NCBI RefSeq assembly: GCF_001729785.1
Contig: NZ_CP017183.1
Location: 62,001-126,000 of the forward strand
DNA: 64,000 nucleotides
Direction: 5' to 3'
Source: Enterobacter hormaechei subsp. xiangfangensis
GTDB lineage: Bacteria; Pseudomonadota; Gammaproteobacteria; Enterobacterales; Enterobacteriaceae
The position numbers were made by a program, and so were the translations under genes. Numbering within the stretch: position 1 is the first letter of the stretch; each line of letters begins with the position of its first letter. Positions 33,092-41,956 of the stretch are shown here, piece after piece. The notes under the pieces were generated by a model. The model was not told where the DNA came from. It did no database searches and saw only the letters and a program-made list of their open reading frames with translations.

Positions 33092-33453
33092 TTGACAATC
33101 AACACCGTATCGTTGCTTTTCCAGATGCTTCTTCTCGCACTCAAAGGAGCAATAATGCAGCCGTCTGAAGAGTCATCAGGGTGCAAACTGCTTTTGCCAT
33201 GAATTTTAAATGAGTCTCTGCCACACATATCATTTGTCGAGTAGGGCGTGAGGCTGAGGGTATATTTTCCTGTGTGGGCAGAATTATGAGGGGAACCAAT
33301 TGTGTATTTCCCTCGAGGTAGAAGCCCACTGTTTTTTACACATTCTTGAGATGGATCGTTTTTGTAACCACTTGCTCCTGCATAATCTGCATCGAACTGA
33401 TAAACACCATCAAGATAAAATTTGTGCTCTTTTACATTATATTCCCAGGACAT
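33088..33453 (-). CDS. Tlde1-like (DUF2778) type VI secretion L,D-transpeptidase-fold effector
   Basis: A 121-residue protein without signal peptide. The DUF2778 pattern is clear: opening 'MSWEYNVKEHKFYLDG', 'GLLPRGKYTIGSP', and the catalytic motif 'IHGKSSLHPDDSSDGCIIAP' with His85 and Cys99 intact. Tlde1 of Salmonella uses this motif to act as an L,D-carboxypeptidase and L,D-transpeptidase that exchanges D-amino acids on peptidoglycan precursors of competitors. Delivery would be by the Hcp-type protein encoded 9 bp upstream. The lack of a secretion signal agrees with T6SS cargo. The family is recognised from memory, not from a search. Confidence 0.8.
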   Translation of the reverse strand: MSWEYNVKEHKFYLDGVYQFDADYAGASGYKNDPSQECVKNSGLLPRGKYTIGSPHNSAHTGKYTLSLTPYSTNDMCGRDSFKIHGKSSLHPDDSSDGCIIAPLSARRSIWKSNDTVLIVK

Positions 33454-33462
33454 ACTTTCTCC

Positions 33463-33948
33463 TTAAGCGCGTTCCTTCCAGGTATCAGAATGAATGATGT
33501 TTCCATCTATGTAATGCCATGTTATTTTTTCATATGTTAGATCTACATATTCACAATGTGTATAGCGTTCGTTTTGCGGTAGTTTAATGTCAAACATGAG
33601 TGGTTCAATTTGAACTACTCTTGCATTTTCTAAAGTTGTCTTAAAGTAAGCCTCTTCGAGCCCGTTATAGTTGATCCTGTAAAATATAAATTCTGCTCTT
33701 GTTAGTGTTTGTCCAGTGCTCAAGGCCTTGTATAGATATGAGGATGAGGAATCAATCTCTTTCATGAATGCATAGGTGCTACAAATACGTTTTGAAGTGA
33801 TTTTTCCGGAGTGCTTATCAATAGGTTGTTCGATTGAGTGCATAAATTCAATAACTTCTATTGAGCCTTCGCGATCTTTTACATCGACAGAGCCTTTAAT
33901 TCTCCGGCCTGCATCGTCCTCAAGCCATAAGTAAACAGGTATAGCCAT
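33463..33948 (-). CDS. hcp: Orphan Hcp-family type VI secretion tube protein
   Basis: A 161-residue Hcp, the hexameric ring protein of the T6SS tube. Typical features are 'MAIPVYLWLEDDAGRRIKGS', 'IEVIEFMHSIEQPID' and 'YFKTTLENARVVQIEPLM'. No other T6SS structural gene is in the window, so it must work with an apparatus encoded elsewhere. Hcp carries small effectors in its lumen; the Tlde1-like protein encoded next (121 residues) is of suitable size. The gene leads the three-gene unit and AAGGAGATTG precedes the start. Confidence 0.88.
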   Translation of the reverse strand: MAIPVYLWLEDDAGRRIKGSVDVKDREGSIEVIEFMHSIEQPIDKHSGKITSKRICSTYAFMKEIDSSSSYLYKALSTGQTLTRAEFIFYRINYNGLEEAYFKTTLENARVVQIEPLMFDIKLPQNERYTHCEYVDLTYEKITWHYIDGNIIHSDTWKERA

Positions 33949-34324
33949 CTCAATCTCCTTTTATAGACTGAGGGAAACTACTCTTCATTATGGATTTAAA
34001 TTGTGACATTCATTTCAAAATAGAAAATAAAATAAAATATGGAAGTGGGACTTAAAATTGCTCTTTGCGATGTATAAGTTTCTCAAATATATTTCCAAAA
34101 ATTATAACATTGAATTATGATTTCGTTGCCATCGTAAGATAAATGCTAAGTAAAAATAGCATCAGGTATTGAAATGATGAATGTCATCAAATATTGAACT
34201 TGTAAGTTAGCATTACATGTTGGGTTCGATTGCTTTTTGGATGTTATGGAAGAAATCTGGCATTCTATATTGTTTTTTATGTTGGCTGCATGCCCAGCAG
34301 CCAACTTGATAACAGCGGGAACGG
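33949..34324. other. AT-rich intergenic region upstream of hcp and downstream of symE
   Basis: About 375 bp without a credible gene, very AT-rich. It must hold the hcp promoter. A perfect 9-bp stem, GTTGGCTGC / GCAGCCAAC with a 7-nt loop, lies at 34281-34305 just after the symE stop; it lacks a T run in the symE direction, so its role as terminator is doubtful. Confidence 0.4.
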
Positions 34325-34621
34325 TTATGATAATTGCAGGCTCGCCAGCGTGTTCTCGATCTGGCATAACTTTGCTTTAGTGCGTTTGTAATCGTCCAGA
34401 ATCCTTTGCTCCTGCTCGTTATACGCTACCAGAACGATGCACCCTTTCATGACCTTTACCGTGACCTGCTGTCCGGTATCAAAACCCGCCGCGCGCAGCC
34501 ACTTGCCGGAAAGGATGATTTTTGGCGTAGATTTGTCGTAAACATTCGGGCGGTATCCCACAATTAACGAACGCTCGGTTCCGGATTGGTCGGTGTCTGG
34601 GGTAGAATGCGAATCAGCCAT
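34325..34621 (-). CDS. symE: SymE-family toxin (type I toxin-antitoxin)
   Basis: A 98-residue protein with the SymE core 'PKIILSGKWLRAAGFDTGQQ' followed by 'VTVKVMKGCIVLVAY', an AbrB-like swapped-hairpin fold. In E. coli SymE is an SOS-induced toxin that condenses nucleoid DNA and is repressed by the antisense RNA SymR. I start it at ATG 34621, with AAGGAG 6 bp upstream; an upstream extension lies across the inverted repeat. An antisense RNA over the 5' end would run rightward here; I cannot confirm it. No LexA box is evident. Confidence 0.82.
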   Translation of the reverse strand: MADSHSTPDTDQSGTERSLIVGYRPNVYDKSTPKIILSGKWLRAAGFDTGQQVTVKVMKGCIVLVAYNEQEQRILDDYKRTKAKLCQIENTLASLQLS

Positions 34622-34704
34622 AATCAACTCCTTGATAGTTGGTGAGGTTAGACGCCCTTTAGTGCTCCAACACTGCTGGGCGTTGTCAAAATTCCGAATC
34701 CATG

Positions 34705-34750
34705 TGGTAGGTACCACGTGCGAATAAATTAACCGAAGTGGTACCTACCA
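34705..34750. promoter_or_regulatory. 13-bp perfect inverted repeat between divergent symE and RHH genes (operator candidate)
   Basis: TGGTAGGTACCAC (34705-34717) and GTGGTACCTACCA (34738-34750) are exact inverses around a 20-bp spacer. The right arm ends at the A of the ATG of the ribbon-helix-helix gene. RHH proteins commonly repress their own promoters at such sites. As RNA the repeat would also place the start codon at the base of a 13-bp stem. Confidence 0.65.
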
Positions 34751-34920
34751 TGCAAGAGAAAAAGAAACCAAATTTTGACCGCACTAAGAGCACGATGAAG
34801 AACATACGTTTCGAGGATGAGCTTTTGGAGCAGATCGAGAAGGCGGCGGGGAAAGGGAATTTTAGTAAATGGGTGAAGGAGGCTTGTAGGTTAAGATTAT
34901 TATCTAGCCAAAGAGAGTAG
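34750..34920 (+). CDS. Small ribbon-helix-helix protein (YlcI/YnfO-like)
   Basis: A 56-residue protein with a ribbon-helix-helix pattern: strand 'KNIRFEDELLEQIEKAA' then 'NFSKWVKEACRLRLL'. It resembles the small prophage proteins YlcI/YnfO (DUF3950). The start is ATG 34750; a GTG four codons earlier is also in frame. It lies 5 bp before the DUF3800 gene, so the two form an operon, and a 13-bp inverted repeat overlaps its start. It is the likely repressor of the pair. Confidence 0.7.
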   Translation: MQEKKKPNFDRTKSTMKNIRFEDELLEQIEKAAGKGNFSKWVKEACRLRLLSSQRE

Positions 34921-34925
34921 TAAAT

Positions 34926-35939
34926 ATGGAAATATTAATTGATGAATCAGGTTCATTTACTCCTGAAAGTGAACTAGAAAATTCTTGGAGTGTAGTTGCT
35001 GCTTATATTTGTCCGGAAACTGAAAAAAGGAAATATAGGAATGCCCTCAATAATTTAAAAAAAAGGAATGGTTTGGGCAGACAAGAGATAAAATTAGTTA
35101 ACATTAGTGAAAGTAACTATATTTTGTTTCTTCAAGAAATTTCGCAGCTGAACGGTAGTCTTTTTTGTGTTGTAACAGACTCATATTATAATAATAAAAG
35201 CTTTATCGAAAATCATAAAGATACGCATGTGAAAACCATAGTAAATAGTATTGAGCAGATGCGTTATCACGAGGGAAAACTTGCTCAACATTTGATGGCA
35301 AAAGAATTATTGTCTGTATCTCTCCCACTTTATATTCAGTTGATGTGCCAAATAAGATTAGTGCATACAATAATCTCCCAATCTGTAAATTACTATGCAC
35401 AACGACAACCACAGACGTTAAAAAAATTCAAATGGCGTTTAGATCAAAAACAGCCGTCTCACAAAACTAAGTATGAGTTGATATTTGAAAAATTTTCACC
35501 AGCTTTGTTGCAAATGTATACCCTTGAAAACCCTTTAGGTATAGTGAATGGTTTTAACTATAAATATATGAGAGAGTTTATTTATAATGAAGGAGAGATA
35601 CCTAATTATCTGATCGAGAAAAAAACATCCTTAGCTAATAGCCGCGCTTTTAACATCCAAAAAATATTACGGGATGACATTAGCTATGAGGATTCAATGA
35701 AAAATGACGGTTTGCAAGTTATAGATCTTTTGGCTTCTGGTATGCGTAAGCTTTTAAAAATGAGATTTGCAGATAATACTTTAATAGCCAATCTACTCGG
35801 CAGTCTCATGATACAGCAGCAATATAATAATCCGCCCATAGACATAATTGTTTTCGATGAAAAATCTGCTGCTTTAAGAAAAGAATTAGATGAGCTTGTA
35901 AAAATATTAATTAAAAACTCAAAACGAATGATACGTTGA
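34926..35939 (+). CDS. DUF3800-domain protein
   Basis: A 337-residue protein that opens with 'MEILIDESGSF', the acidic 'IDESG' motif of DUF3800, a family with an RNase H-like fold; later acidic residues ('VIDLLASGMRK', 'IIVFDEK') may complete a metal site. No membrane helix. The gene is very AT-rich, unlike the neighbouring yic genes, and sits 15 bp from the 3' end of selC, a known integration site. DUF3800 proteins often occur in mobile and defence-rich loci, but no activity is established here. With the RHH gene it forms a two-gene unit like toxin-antitoxin or regulated-defence modules. Confidence 0.75.
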   Translation: MEILIDESGSFTPESELENSWSVVAAYICPETEKRKYRNALNNLKKRNGLGRQEIKLVNISESNYILFLQEISQLNGSLFCVVTDSYYNNKSFIENHKDTHVKTIVNSIEQMRYHEGKLAQHLMAKELLSVSLPLYIQLMCQIRLVHTIISQSVNYYAQRQPQTLKKFKWRLDQKQPSHKTKYELIFEKFSPALLQMYTLENPLGIVNGFNYKYMREFIYNEGEIPNYLIEKKTSLANSRAFNIQKILRDDISYEDSMKNDGLQVIDLLASGMRKLLKMRFADNTLIANLLGSLMIQQQYNNPPIDIIVFDEKSAALRKELDELVKILIKNSKRMIR

Positions 35940-35954
35940 AGTAGGTAAAATATT

Positions 35955-36049
35955 TGGCGGAAGATCACAGGAGTCGAACCTGCCCGGGAACGCTGGCGTC
36001 CCCAACTGGATTTGAAGTCCAGCCACCTCACCGGAGATGACGATCTTCC
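35955..36049 (-). tRNA. selC: tRNA-Sec (selC)
   Basis: A 95-nt selenocysteine tRNA, read on the minus strand from GGAAGATCG to the encoded CCA end. The long acceptor stem (GGAAGATC / GATCTTCC), the long variable arm, the anticodon loop CTTCAAA with TCA, and GGTTCGACTCC in the T arm agree with E. coli selC, with a few changes in the D and variable arms. Its 3' end faces the accessory region, the usual side for island insertion at selC. Confidence 0.97.
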
Positions 36050-36080
36050 GCGCCTGCATTGCTACATGGAGGCGGGGCGC

Positions 36081-36086
36081 ATTATA
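36081..36086 (-). promoter_or_regulatory. selC promoter -10 with GC-rich discriminator
   Basis: A perfect TATAAT on the minus strand, 32 bp before the selC 5' end, is directly followed by GCGCCCC. This GC-rich discriminator is typical of stable-RNA promoters under stringent control. The -35 is weak. Confidence 0.65.
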
Positions 36087-36336
36087 GCTACTTTCAGGCA
36101 TTTACCACATACCCCACACCACTTTTTTCACCTCTCTTTTGACCTGAATCCCCCTGTTTCAGCTAATTCTTAAGAAAATCCTCAGGTTAGCATTTCGTGC
36201 TCATCAACTTTTATCCCGATCACAAAAAACAAGAAACGTAATCTCTTAACCAGAAAACGCAATACCCGCTCCTGAAACAATGGTTTAAAAAACGGTAACC
36301 GGTCTCAGCGCCCCCTACAGCGTGAAGGATAAAAAT

Positions 36337-37728
36337 ATGAGCGAAGTACTGTCAGTAAAAGAGAAGATTGGCTACGGCATGGGAGACGCCGCCAGCCATA
36401 TCATTTTTGATAACGTCATGCTTTATATGATGTTTTTCTACACCGATATTTTTGGTATTCCCGCCGGGTTTGTCGGCACCATGTTCCTGCTGGCCCGCGC
36501 GCTGGATGCGATCTCCGACCCGTGCATGGGGCTGATTGCCGACCGCACCCGCAGCCGCTGGGGCAAGTTCCGTCCATGGATTTTGTTTGGCGCTATCCCG
36601 TTCGGCATCGTCTGCGTGCTGGCGTATACCACGCCGGACCTGAGCCTCAACGGCAAAATGGTTTACGCCGCCATCACCTACACGCTGCTGACCCTGCTCT
36701 ATACCGTGGTCAACATCCCGTACTGCGCGCTGGGCGGCGTGATCACCAACGACCCGACGCAGCGTATCTCCCTTCAGTCGTGGCGCTTTGTGCTGGCGAC
36801 GGCGGGCGGCATGCTCTCCACGGTGCTGATGATGCCGCTGGTGAACCTGATTGGCGGCGACGATAAAGCGTTCGGCTTCCAGGGCGGGATCGCCGTGCTG
36901 TCGGTGGTCGCGTTCCTGATGTTGGCGTTCTGCTTCTTCACCACCAAAGAGCGCATCCAGGTGCCACCGAGCACCACCTCCATGCGTGAAGATCTGCGCG
37001 ACATCTGGCAAAACGACCAGTGGCGTATTGTCGGCGTGCTCACCATCCTCAACATCCTCGCCGTCTGCGTGCGCGGCGGCGCGATGATGTACTACTGCAC
37101 CTGGATCATGGGCTCGCCGGAGGTGTTCGTCGCCTTCCTCACCACCTACTGCGTCGGCAACCTGATTGGCTCGGCGCTGGCGAAACCGCTCACCGACTGG
37201 AAGTGCAAGGTGAGCATCTTCTGGTGGACCAACGCCGCGCTGGCGGTGGTCAGCGTGGCGATGTTCTTCGTGCCGATGCATGCCACCGTGCTGATGTTCG
37301 GCTTCATCTTCGTTATCGGCGTGCTGCACCAGCTCGTGACGCCGATTCAGTGGGTAATGATGTCCGATACCGTCGACTACGGCGAATGGACCAACGGCAA
37401 ACGCCTGACCGGCATCAGCTTTGCGGGCACGCTGTTCGTGCTGAAACTCGGCCTGGCGCTGGGCGGGGCGATGATCGGCTGGATGCTGGCTGGAGGTGGC
37501 TACGACGCGGCGGCCAAAACCCAGAACAGCGCGACCATCAGCATCATTATCGGCCTGTTTACCCTGGCCCCGGCGGTCTGCTACGTGCTGAGCGCCATCA
37601 TCGCCAAACGCTACTACACGCTGAAAACCCCCTTCCTGACCAAAATCCTGGGCGAGCTGGCACAGGGCGCGCGCCGTAATCAGCAGGAGTTTGAAAACCT
37701 GCCGGTCAGCAAAGAATTAAAGAACTAA
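36337..37728 (+). CDS. yicJ: Sugar-cation symporter YicJ (GPH family)
   Basis: A 463-residue, 12-helix transporter of the glycoside-pentoside-hexuronide:cation symporter family, the E. coli YicJ orthologue (about 460). Family signatures include 'GDAASHIIFDNVMLYMMFF' and 'DAISDPCMGLIADRTRSRWG' near the N terminus and 'PIQWVMMSDTVDYGEW' later. The start is ATG 36337 with AAGGA 8 bp upstream; an upstream GTG is rejected. It precedes yicI by 12 bp, so the pair imports and splits alpha-xylosides. The substrate is inferred from yicI. Confidence 0.95.
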   Translation: MSEVLSVKEKIGYGMGDAASHIIFDNVMLYMMFFYTDIFGIPAGFVGTMFLLARALDAISDPCMGLIADRTRSRWGKFRPWILFGAIPFGIVCVLAYTTPDLSLNGKMVYAAITYTLLTLLYTVVNIPYCALGGVITNDPTQRISLQSWRFVLATAGGMLSTVLMMPLVNLIGGDDKAFGFQGGIAVLSVVAFLMLAFCFFTTKERIQVPPSTTSMREDLRDIWQNDQWRIVGVLTILNILAVCVRGGAMMYYCTWIMGSPEVFVAFLTTYCVGNLIGSALAKPLTDWKCKVSIFWWTNAALAVVSVAMFFVPMHATVLMFGFIFVIGVLHQLVTPIQWVMMSDTVDYGEWTNGKRLTGISFAGTLFVLKLGLALGGAMIGWMLAGGGYDAAAKTQNSATISIIIGLFTLAPAVCYVLSAIIAKRYYTLKTPFLTKILGELAQGARRNQQEFENLPVSKELKN

Positions 37729-37740
37729 GAGGACGAGAGC

Positions 37741-40059
37741 ATGAAAATCAGTGATGGAAACTGGCTTATTCAACCGGGCCTGAACGTGACCTGTCCGGTG
37801 CAGGTATTCGACGTGGAGCAGCAGGGCAATGACCTGATGGTGTATGTGGCGCCGCGTGACGTGCGCGAACGCACCTGGCAGCTCGACACGTTGATGTTCA
37901 CGGTGCGCCTGTTTGCTCCGCAGGAAGGGATTGTGGGGGTGCGCATCGAGCACTTCCAGGGCACGCTGAACAACGGCCCGCACTATCCGCTGAACGTTCT
38001 GAAGGATGCAAAAGTTGAGATTGAAAACAACGCCGAATTTGCCGAGCTGAAAAGCGGCAGCGTCAGCGTGCGCGTTACCAAAGGCGAGTTCTGGGCTCTG
38101 GATTTCCTGCGCAACGGCCAGCGCATTACCGGCAGCCAGCTGAAAAACAACGGCTACGTACAGGACAGCAATACCGATCGCAACTATGTGTTTGAACGTC
38201 TGGATCTGGGCGTGGGGGAAACGGTCTACGGCCTGGGCGAGCGCTTCACCGCCCTGGTGCGCAACGGTCAGACGGTCGAAACCTGGAACCGCGACGGGGG
38301 CACCAGCACCGAGCAGTCCTACAAAAATATCCCGTTCTACCTGACCAACCGCGGCTACGGCGTGCTGGTGAATCATCCGGAAAACGTCTCGTTTGAAGTC
38401 GGCTCTGAAAAAGTCTCCAAAGTGCAGTTCAGCGTGGAAGGGGAGTATCTGGAGTACTTCGTGATCGACGGCCCGACGCCGAAAGAAGTGCTGAACCGCT
38501 ATACCCGCTTCACTGGCCGTCCGGCGCTGCCGCCTGCGTGGTCGTTCGGCCTGTGGCTGACCACCTCGTTCACCACCAACTACGACGAAGCCACGGTAAA
38601 CAGCTTTATCGACGGCATGGCCGAGCGCGACCTGCCGCTGCACGTGTTCCACTTCGACTGCTTCTGGATGAAGGCCTTCCAGTGGTGCGATTTCGAGTGG
38701 GACCCGGTGACCTTCCCCGATCCGGAAGGGATGATCCGCCGCCTGAAAGAGAAAGGGCTGAAGGTCTGCGTGTGGATCAACCCGTACATCGGCCAGAAAT
38801 CCCCGATTTTCCGCGAGCTGAAAGAGAAGGGCTACCTGCTGAAGCGCCCGGACGGCTCCCTGTGGCAGTGGGACAAATGGCAGCCGGGGCTGGCGATCTA
38901 CGACTTCACCAACCCGGACGCGTGCAGGTGGTATGCGGACAAACTGAAAGGCCTGGTGGAGATCGGCGTCGACTGCTTCAAGACCGATTTCGGCGAGCGT
39001 ATCCCGACGGACGTGCAGTGGTTCGACGGGTACGATCCGCAGAAGATGCACAACCATTACGCCTACATCTACAACGAACTGGTATGGAACGTGCTGAAAG
39101 AGACGGTGGGAGAAGAAGAGGCGGTGCTGTTTGCCCGCTCCGCGTCCGTGGGTGCGCAACAGTTCCCGGTACACTGGGGCGGCGACTGCTACGCCAACTA
39201 TGAATCGATGGCCGAAAGCCTGCGCGGCGGGCTGTCGATTGGGCTGTCCGGCTTCGGGTTCTGGAGCCACGATATCGGCGGGTTCGAAAACACCGCTCCG
39301 GCGCACGTCTACAAACGCTGGTGCGCGTTCGGGCTGTTCTCCAGCCACAGCCGCCTGCACGGCAGCAAATCCTACCGCGTGCCGTGGGCGTACGATGACG
39401 AGTCCTGCGACGTGGTGCGCCACTTCACGCAGCTGAAATGTCAGCTGATGCCGTACCTGTATCGTCAGGCGGCGCTGGCGCACGAGTTCGGCACGCCGAT
39501 GCTGCGGGCGATGATGCTGGAGTTCCCGGACGATCCGGCGTGTGACTATCTTGACCGTCAGTACATGCTGGGGGATTCAATGATGGTGGCGCCGGTGTTC
39601 TCCGAGGCGGGCGATGTGCAGTTTTACCTGCCGGAAGGGCGCTGGACGCACCTGTGGCACAACGACGAAATCGAGGGTAGCCGCTGGCATAAGCAGCAGC
39701 ACGATTTCCAGAGCCTGCCGGTCTATGTGCGCGACAACACGCTGCTGGCGCTCGGCAATAATAACCAGAAGCCGGACTATGCGTGGCATGAGGGGACAGC
39801 CTTCCAGCTCTTCAACCTGAGCGATGGCGCAACGGCGGTGAGTGAAGTGCCTGCGGCGGACGGTTCCGTGTTGTTTACGCTGAAGGCGTCACGTCAGGGC
39901 GACGTCGTGACCTTTACCGGCGCGGGAGATGCGCAAAATTGGTCGGTGTGCTTGCGCAACGTGGAGAAGGTCGGCGGCGTAAAAGGCGGTTCACATGCGG
40001 GCAGCGAGTGGGGTGTGGTGGTGAAAGCCGAGGGGGATGAGGTGGTGGTTCACCTCTGA
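37741..40059 (+). CDS. yicI: Alpha-xylosidase YicI (GH31)
   Basis: A 772-residue glycoside hydrolase family 31 enzyme that releases alpha-xylose from the non-reducing end of isoprimeverose-type sugars; E. coli YicI is 772 residues. The nucleophile is Asp416 in '[10 protein letters not shown]' and the acid/base is Asp482 in '[10 protein letters not shown]', both at the same numbers as in E. coli. The N-terminal beta-sandwich, the catalytic barrel and the C-terminal sandwich are complete. It is cytoplasmic and forms an operon with the transporter yicJ. Confidence 0.98.
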   Translation: MKISDGNWLIQPGLNVTCPVQVFDVEQQGNDLMVYVAPRDVRERTWQLDTLMFTVRLFAPQEGIVGVRIEHFQGTLNNGPHYPLNVLKDAKVEIENNAEFAELKSGSVSVRVTKGEFWALDFLRNGQRITGSQLKNNGYVQDSNTDRNYVFERLDLGVGETVYGLGERFTALVRNGQTVETWNRDGGTSTEQSYKNIPFYLTNRGYGVLVNHPENVSFEVGSEKVSKVQFSVEGEYLEYFVIDGPTPKEVLNRYTRFTGRPALPPAWSFGLWLTTSFTTNYDEATVNSFIDGMAERDLPLHVFHFDCFWMKAFQWCDFEWDPVTFPDPEGMIRRLKEKGLKVCVWINPYIGQKSPIFRELKEKGYLLKRPDGSLWQWDKWQPGLAIYDFTNPDACRWYADKLKGLVEIGVDCFKTDFGERIPTDVQWFDGYDPQKMHNHYAYIYNELVWNVLKETVGEEEAVLFARSASVGAQQFPVHWGGDCYANYESMAESLRGGLSIGLSGFGFWSHDIGGFENTAPAHVYKRWCAFGLFSSHSRLHGSKSYRVPWAYDDESCDVVRHFTQLKCQLMPYLYRQAALAHEFGTPMLRAMMLEFPDDPACDYLDRQYMLGDSMMVAPVFSEAGDVQFYLPEGRWTHLWHNDEIEGSRWHKQQHDFQSLPVYVRDNTLLALGNNNQKPDYAWHEGTAFQLFNLSDGATAVSEVPAADGSVLFTLKASRQGDVVTFTGAGDAQNWSVCLRNVEKVGGVKGGSHAGSEWGVVVKAEGDEVVVHL

Positions 40060-40070
40060 GCTGGAAAAAT

Positions 40071-40140
40071 GCCCGGTGGCGCTTCGCTTACCGGGCCTAC
40101 ATGAGATCGTAGGCCGGGTAAGGCGAAGCCGCCACCCGGC
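40071..40140. repeat. REP pair (BIME) between yicI and yicH
   Basis: Two REP-type palindromic units in opposite orientation, at 40071-40100 and 40109-40140, with the cores GCCCGGTGGCGCTTCGC and GGCGAAGCCGCCACCCGGC and the typical ends CCGGGCCTAC / GTAGGCCGGG. Such units lie between convergent genes in enterics and can stop transcription or 3' decay; here they separate the ends of yicI and yicH. Confidence 0.9.
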
Positions 40141-40143
40141 TAT

Positions 40144-41838
40144 TTACTGTGCCGGAGCCACCGTCGACACCACACCACCCGTCATCGTCTGTTGCACCTG
40201 CTGTTTATCCATATTCACCGCGCTCAGCTTCCCGTTCACCGTCGGCTTCAGCGGCGCATTCGCCTGCACGCTTCCGCTGGCGGTGAGCTGAATATTGCCG
40301 TCGCCCGCAATCGGCAGCGCTGGCCAGCCCCACTGCTGCAAAACGTTGAGTGGTACACCGCGCCCGTTCAGGCTCACGGTGGTTTGTCGCTGTGGCAGCT
40401 GTGACACGGTGGCGGTCGCTTCCAGGATCCCTTTCTCGGTAAAGGCGCTCAGGTCGGTAATATTTACCGTTGCGGCGTTGGCATTCAGCGCCAGCGACGG
40501 GCGACGCACGTCGACGCGGTTAAAGGTCGCTGCCGCCCCGTTGAGGGTTGCGTTACCGCCCCACACGCCCCACTTGTGATCCTGCGCCAGCCGCAAATTA
40601 GCGCCATAACCGTCGAGGGAGGTGATCTGCCACGGGAACGCCGGATCGATGTCGATCACCAGGTTGCGGCTCAGGCCGAATTTTTTCAGCGTCACGCTGT
40701 TCAGCCATGCCGGGAGCGGGTCCATCCACAGCGTTTTCCAGTTTTCCGGAAGCGTATATTCCAGCCCGGCAATCGCAACGTCGTCCAGCACCAGCGCCTG
40801 ACCCTCGCGCAGCCAGTTGCCGGAGGTGCGCACCATGCCCCCTTCCCAGCGGGAGGTGAACTGACGCAGCGCAATGCCCTGCGGGGAGAATTCCGCGTTC
40901 AGGATAGGGTCAAACAGATGCAGCGAGCCGTAGATAAATTCGCTGGCGTTCATGGATAACCGTCCCTCCTGGCTTTGCCAGTCACCTTTACTCAGGGTGA
41001 GGTTACGCAGGCTGAGATCGAGGTCGGTTACCGCCCAGTCTGGCCCCTGTAGACGGGCATCGGTCACTTCCAGCCGCCCAATCTGTAACGAAGGCAGGGT
41101 GGAGAGAGGGGCGAAGAAATCCAGCAGCGATTTGTCGCTTTGCAGGCGGATCTCATTCAGACGCAGGGTGTTGATAACCCAGCCACCGTCGGCATTACGC
41201 AGAGCCGAGCCCGTAAGCGAGCCGCGCGCCATATCGGCACCGATGGTATTCAGCGCCACCTCTTTGCCGTTGAGTTGTCCCTGAATCAGCACGTTGTTGG
41301 CCGGTATGCCGTTGAGGGTGAGCGACCCGGCGCTCATCTGGATTTGCGCATTTTTCCCCAGTACGTTCCCCGCCTCGGGCTGCCACGGGCTGACGCCGCC
41401 GGTCACCTTTTGCGCACTGAGATCCCACTCCGTATTCGGGCTGTTAAAGGCCATGTTATTCAGTTGCAGACGGTCGGCCTGGAACGGCAGCGGCGCCGTC
41501 TGCGGCGATAAATTCAGCGTGCCATCGAACAGGGTGATGGCATCCATATGCAGCGGGTCGGTGATCTGGCGGCTGCTTAAGCCAATATCCACTTTTTTAG
41601 CGACCAGCGTGGCCGGTTTGCCATCTCGTCCGAAGGTAACGTTTTCCAGAAGGATGTGAGAAGGGGATGAAAAGCGGTGATCCATCAGGTCAAAGTTGAG
41701 CTCGTAATCGGTATTCACCGTGATCCAGCTGCTGACCTGCGATGCGCCCCAGCGGGTCTGGAGCAGAAAATAAAAGGCGAGCACTACAATGAGCAGGGCT
41801 ACCAGAAGATAGATAAGCAGCTTTCCAATAAATTTCAT
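40144..41838 (-). CDS. yicH: AsmA-family inner-membrane protein YicH
   Basis: A 564-residue AsmA-like protein with an N-terminal membrane anchor (about 4-26, 'IGKLLIYLLVALLIVVLAFY') and a long periplasmic beta-rich domain. It aligns with E. coli YicH almost throughout (e.g. 'TFGRDGKPATLVAKKVDI', 'RLEVTDARLQGPDWAVTDL'). AsmA-family proteins are thought to move phospholipid between the membranes; no specific role of YicH is certain. The start is ATG 41838 with GGAAGG upstream, as in E. coli; a longer reading of eight codons is rejected. Confidence 0.93.
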   Translation of the reverse strand: MKFIGKLLIYLLVALLIVVLAFYFLLQTRWGASQVSSWITVNTDYELNFDLMDHRFSSPSHILLENVTFGRDGKPATLVAKKVDIGLSSRQITDPLHMDAITLFDGTLNLSPQTAPLPFQADRLQLNNMAFNSPNTEWDLSAQKVTGGVSPWQPEAGNVLGKNAQIQMSAGSLTLNGIPANNVLIQGQLNGKEVALNTIGADMARGSLTGSALRNADGGWVINTLRLNEIRLQSDKSLLDFFAPLSTLPSLQIGRLEVTDARLQGPDWAVTDLDLSLRNLTLSKGDWQSQEGRLSMNASEFIYGSLHLFDPILNAEFSPQGIALRQFTSRWEGGMVRTSGNWLREGQALVLDDVAIAGLEYTLPENWKTLWMDPLPAWLNSVTLKKFGLSRNLVIDIDPAFPWQITSLDGYGANLRLAQDHKWGVWGGNATLNGAAATFNRVDVRRPSLALNANAATVNITDLSAFTEKGILEATATVSQLPQRQTTVSLNGRGVPLNVLQQWGWPALPIAGDGNIQLTASGSVQANAPLKPTVNGKLSAVNMDKQQVQQTMTGGVVSTVAPAQ

Positions 41839-41923
41839 GGTCTTCCTTCCCGCGAAACGCACATAAGGGTGTTATGCACGATTTATGCGCAATGCTCAAG
41901 GCGGGAATGGTGTAAAGAGATGT

Positions 41924-41950
41924 CACGGCAGGCATTGACAGCCTGCCGTG
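41924..41950 (-). terminator. Stem-loop after xanP
   Basis: CACGGCAGGC / GCCTGCCGTG form a perfect 10-bp stem with a 7-nt loop just after the xanP stop. The tail on the minus strand, ACATCTCTTTA, is only moderately T-rich, so it is a plausible but not ideal terminator. Confidence 0.6.
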
Positions 41951-41956
41951 TGGGGA

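Noticed and set aside
34281..34305. Hairpin after symE as intrinsic terminator
   Set aside because: The stem is good but in the symE direction it is followed by A-rich, not T-rich, sequence.
1..35954. Classical integrase-bearing genomic island at selC
   Set aside because: No integrase, transposase or long direct repeat of the selC 3' end was found near the accessory genes; if an island, it has lost its mobility genes or extends beyond the left edge.
36209..36224. CRP-like site upstream of yicJ
   Set aside because: Only the right half (TCACA) is good; the left half TTTTA is poor.
37717..39483. 588-codon open frame antisense to yicI
   Set aside because: It is a shadow of the GC-rich yicI gene with its fully conserved catalytic residues; composition (His, Val, Arg, Gln) is typical of antisense frames. 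The same holds for the long frames opposite xanP (41948-43066) and yicJ (36352-37329).
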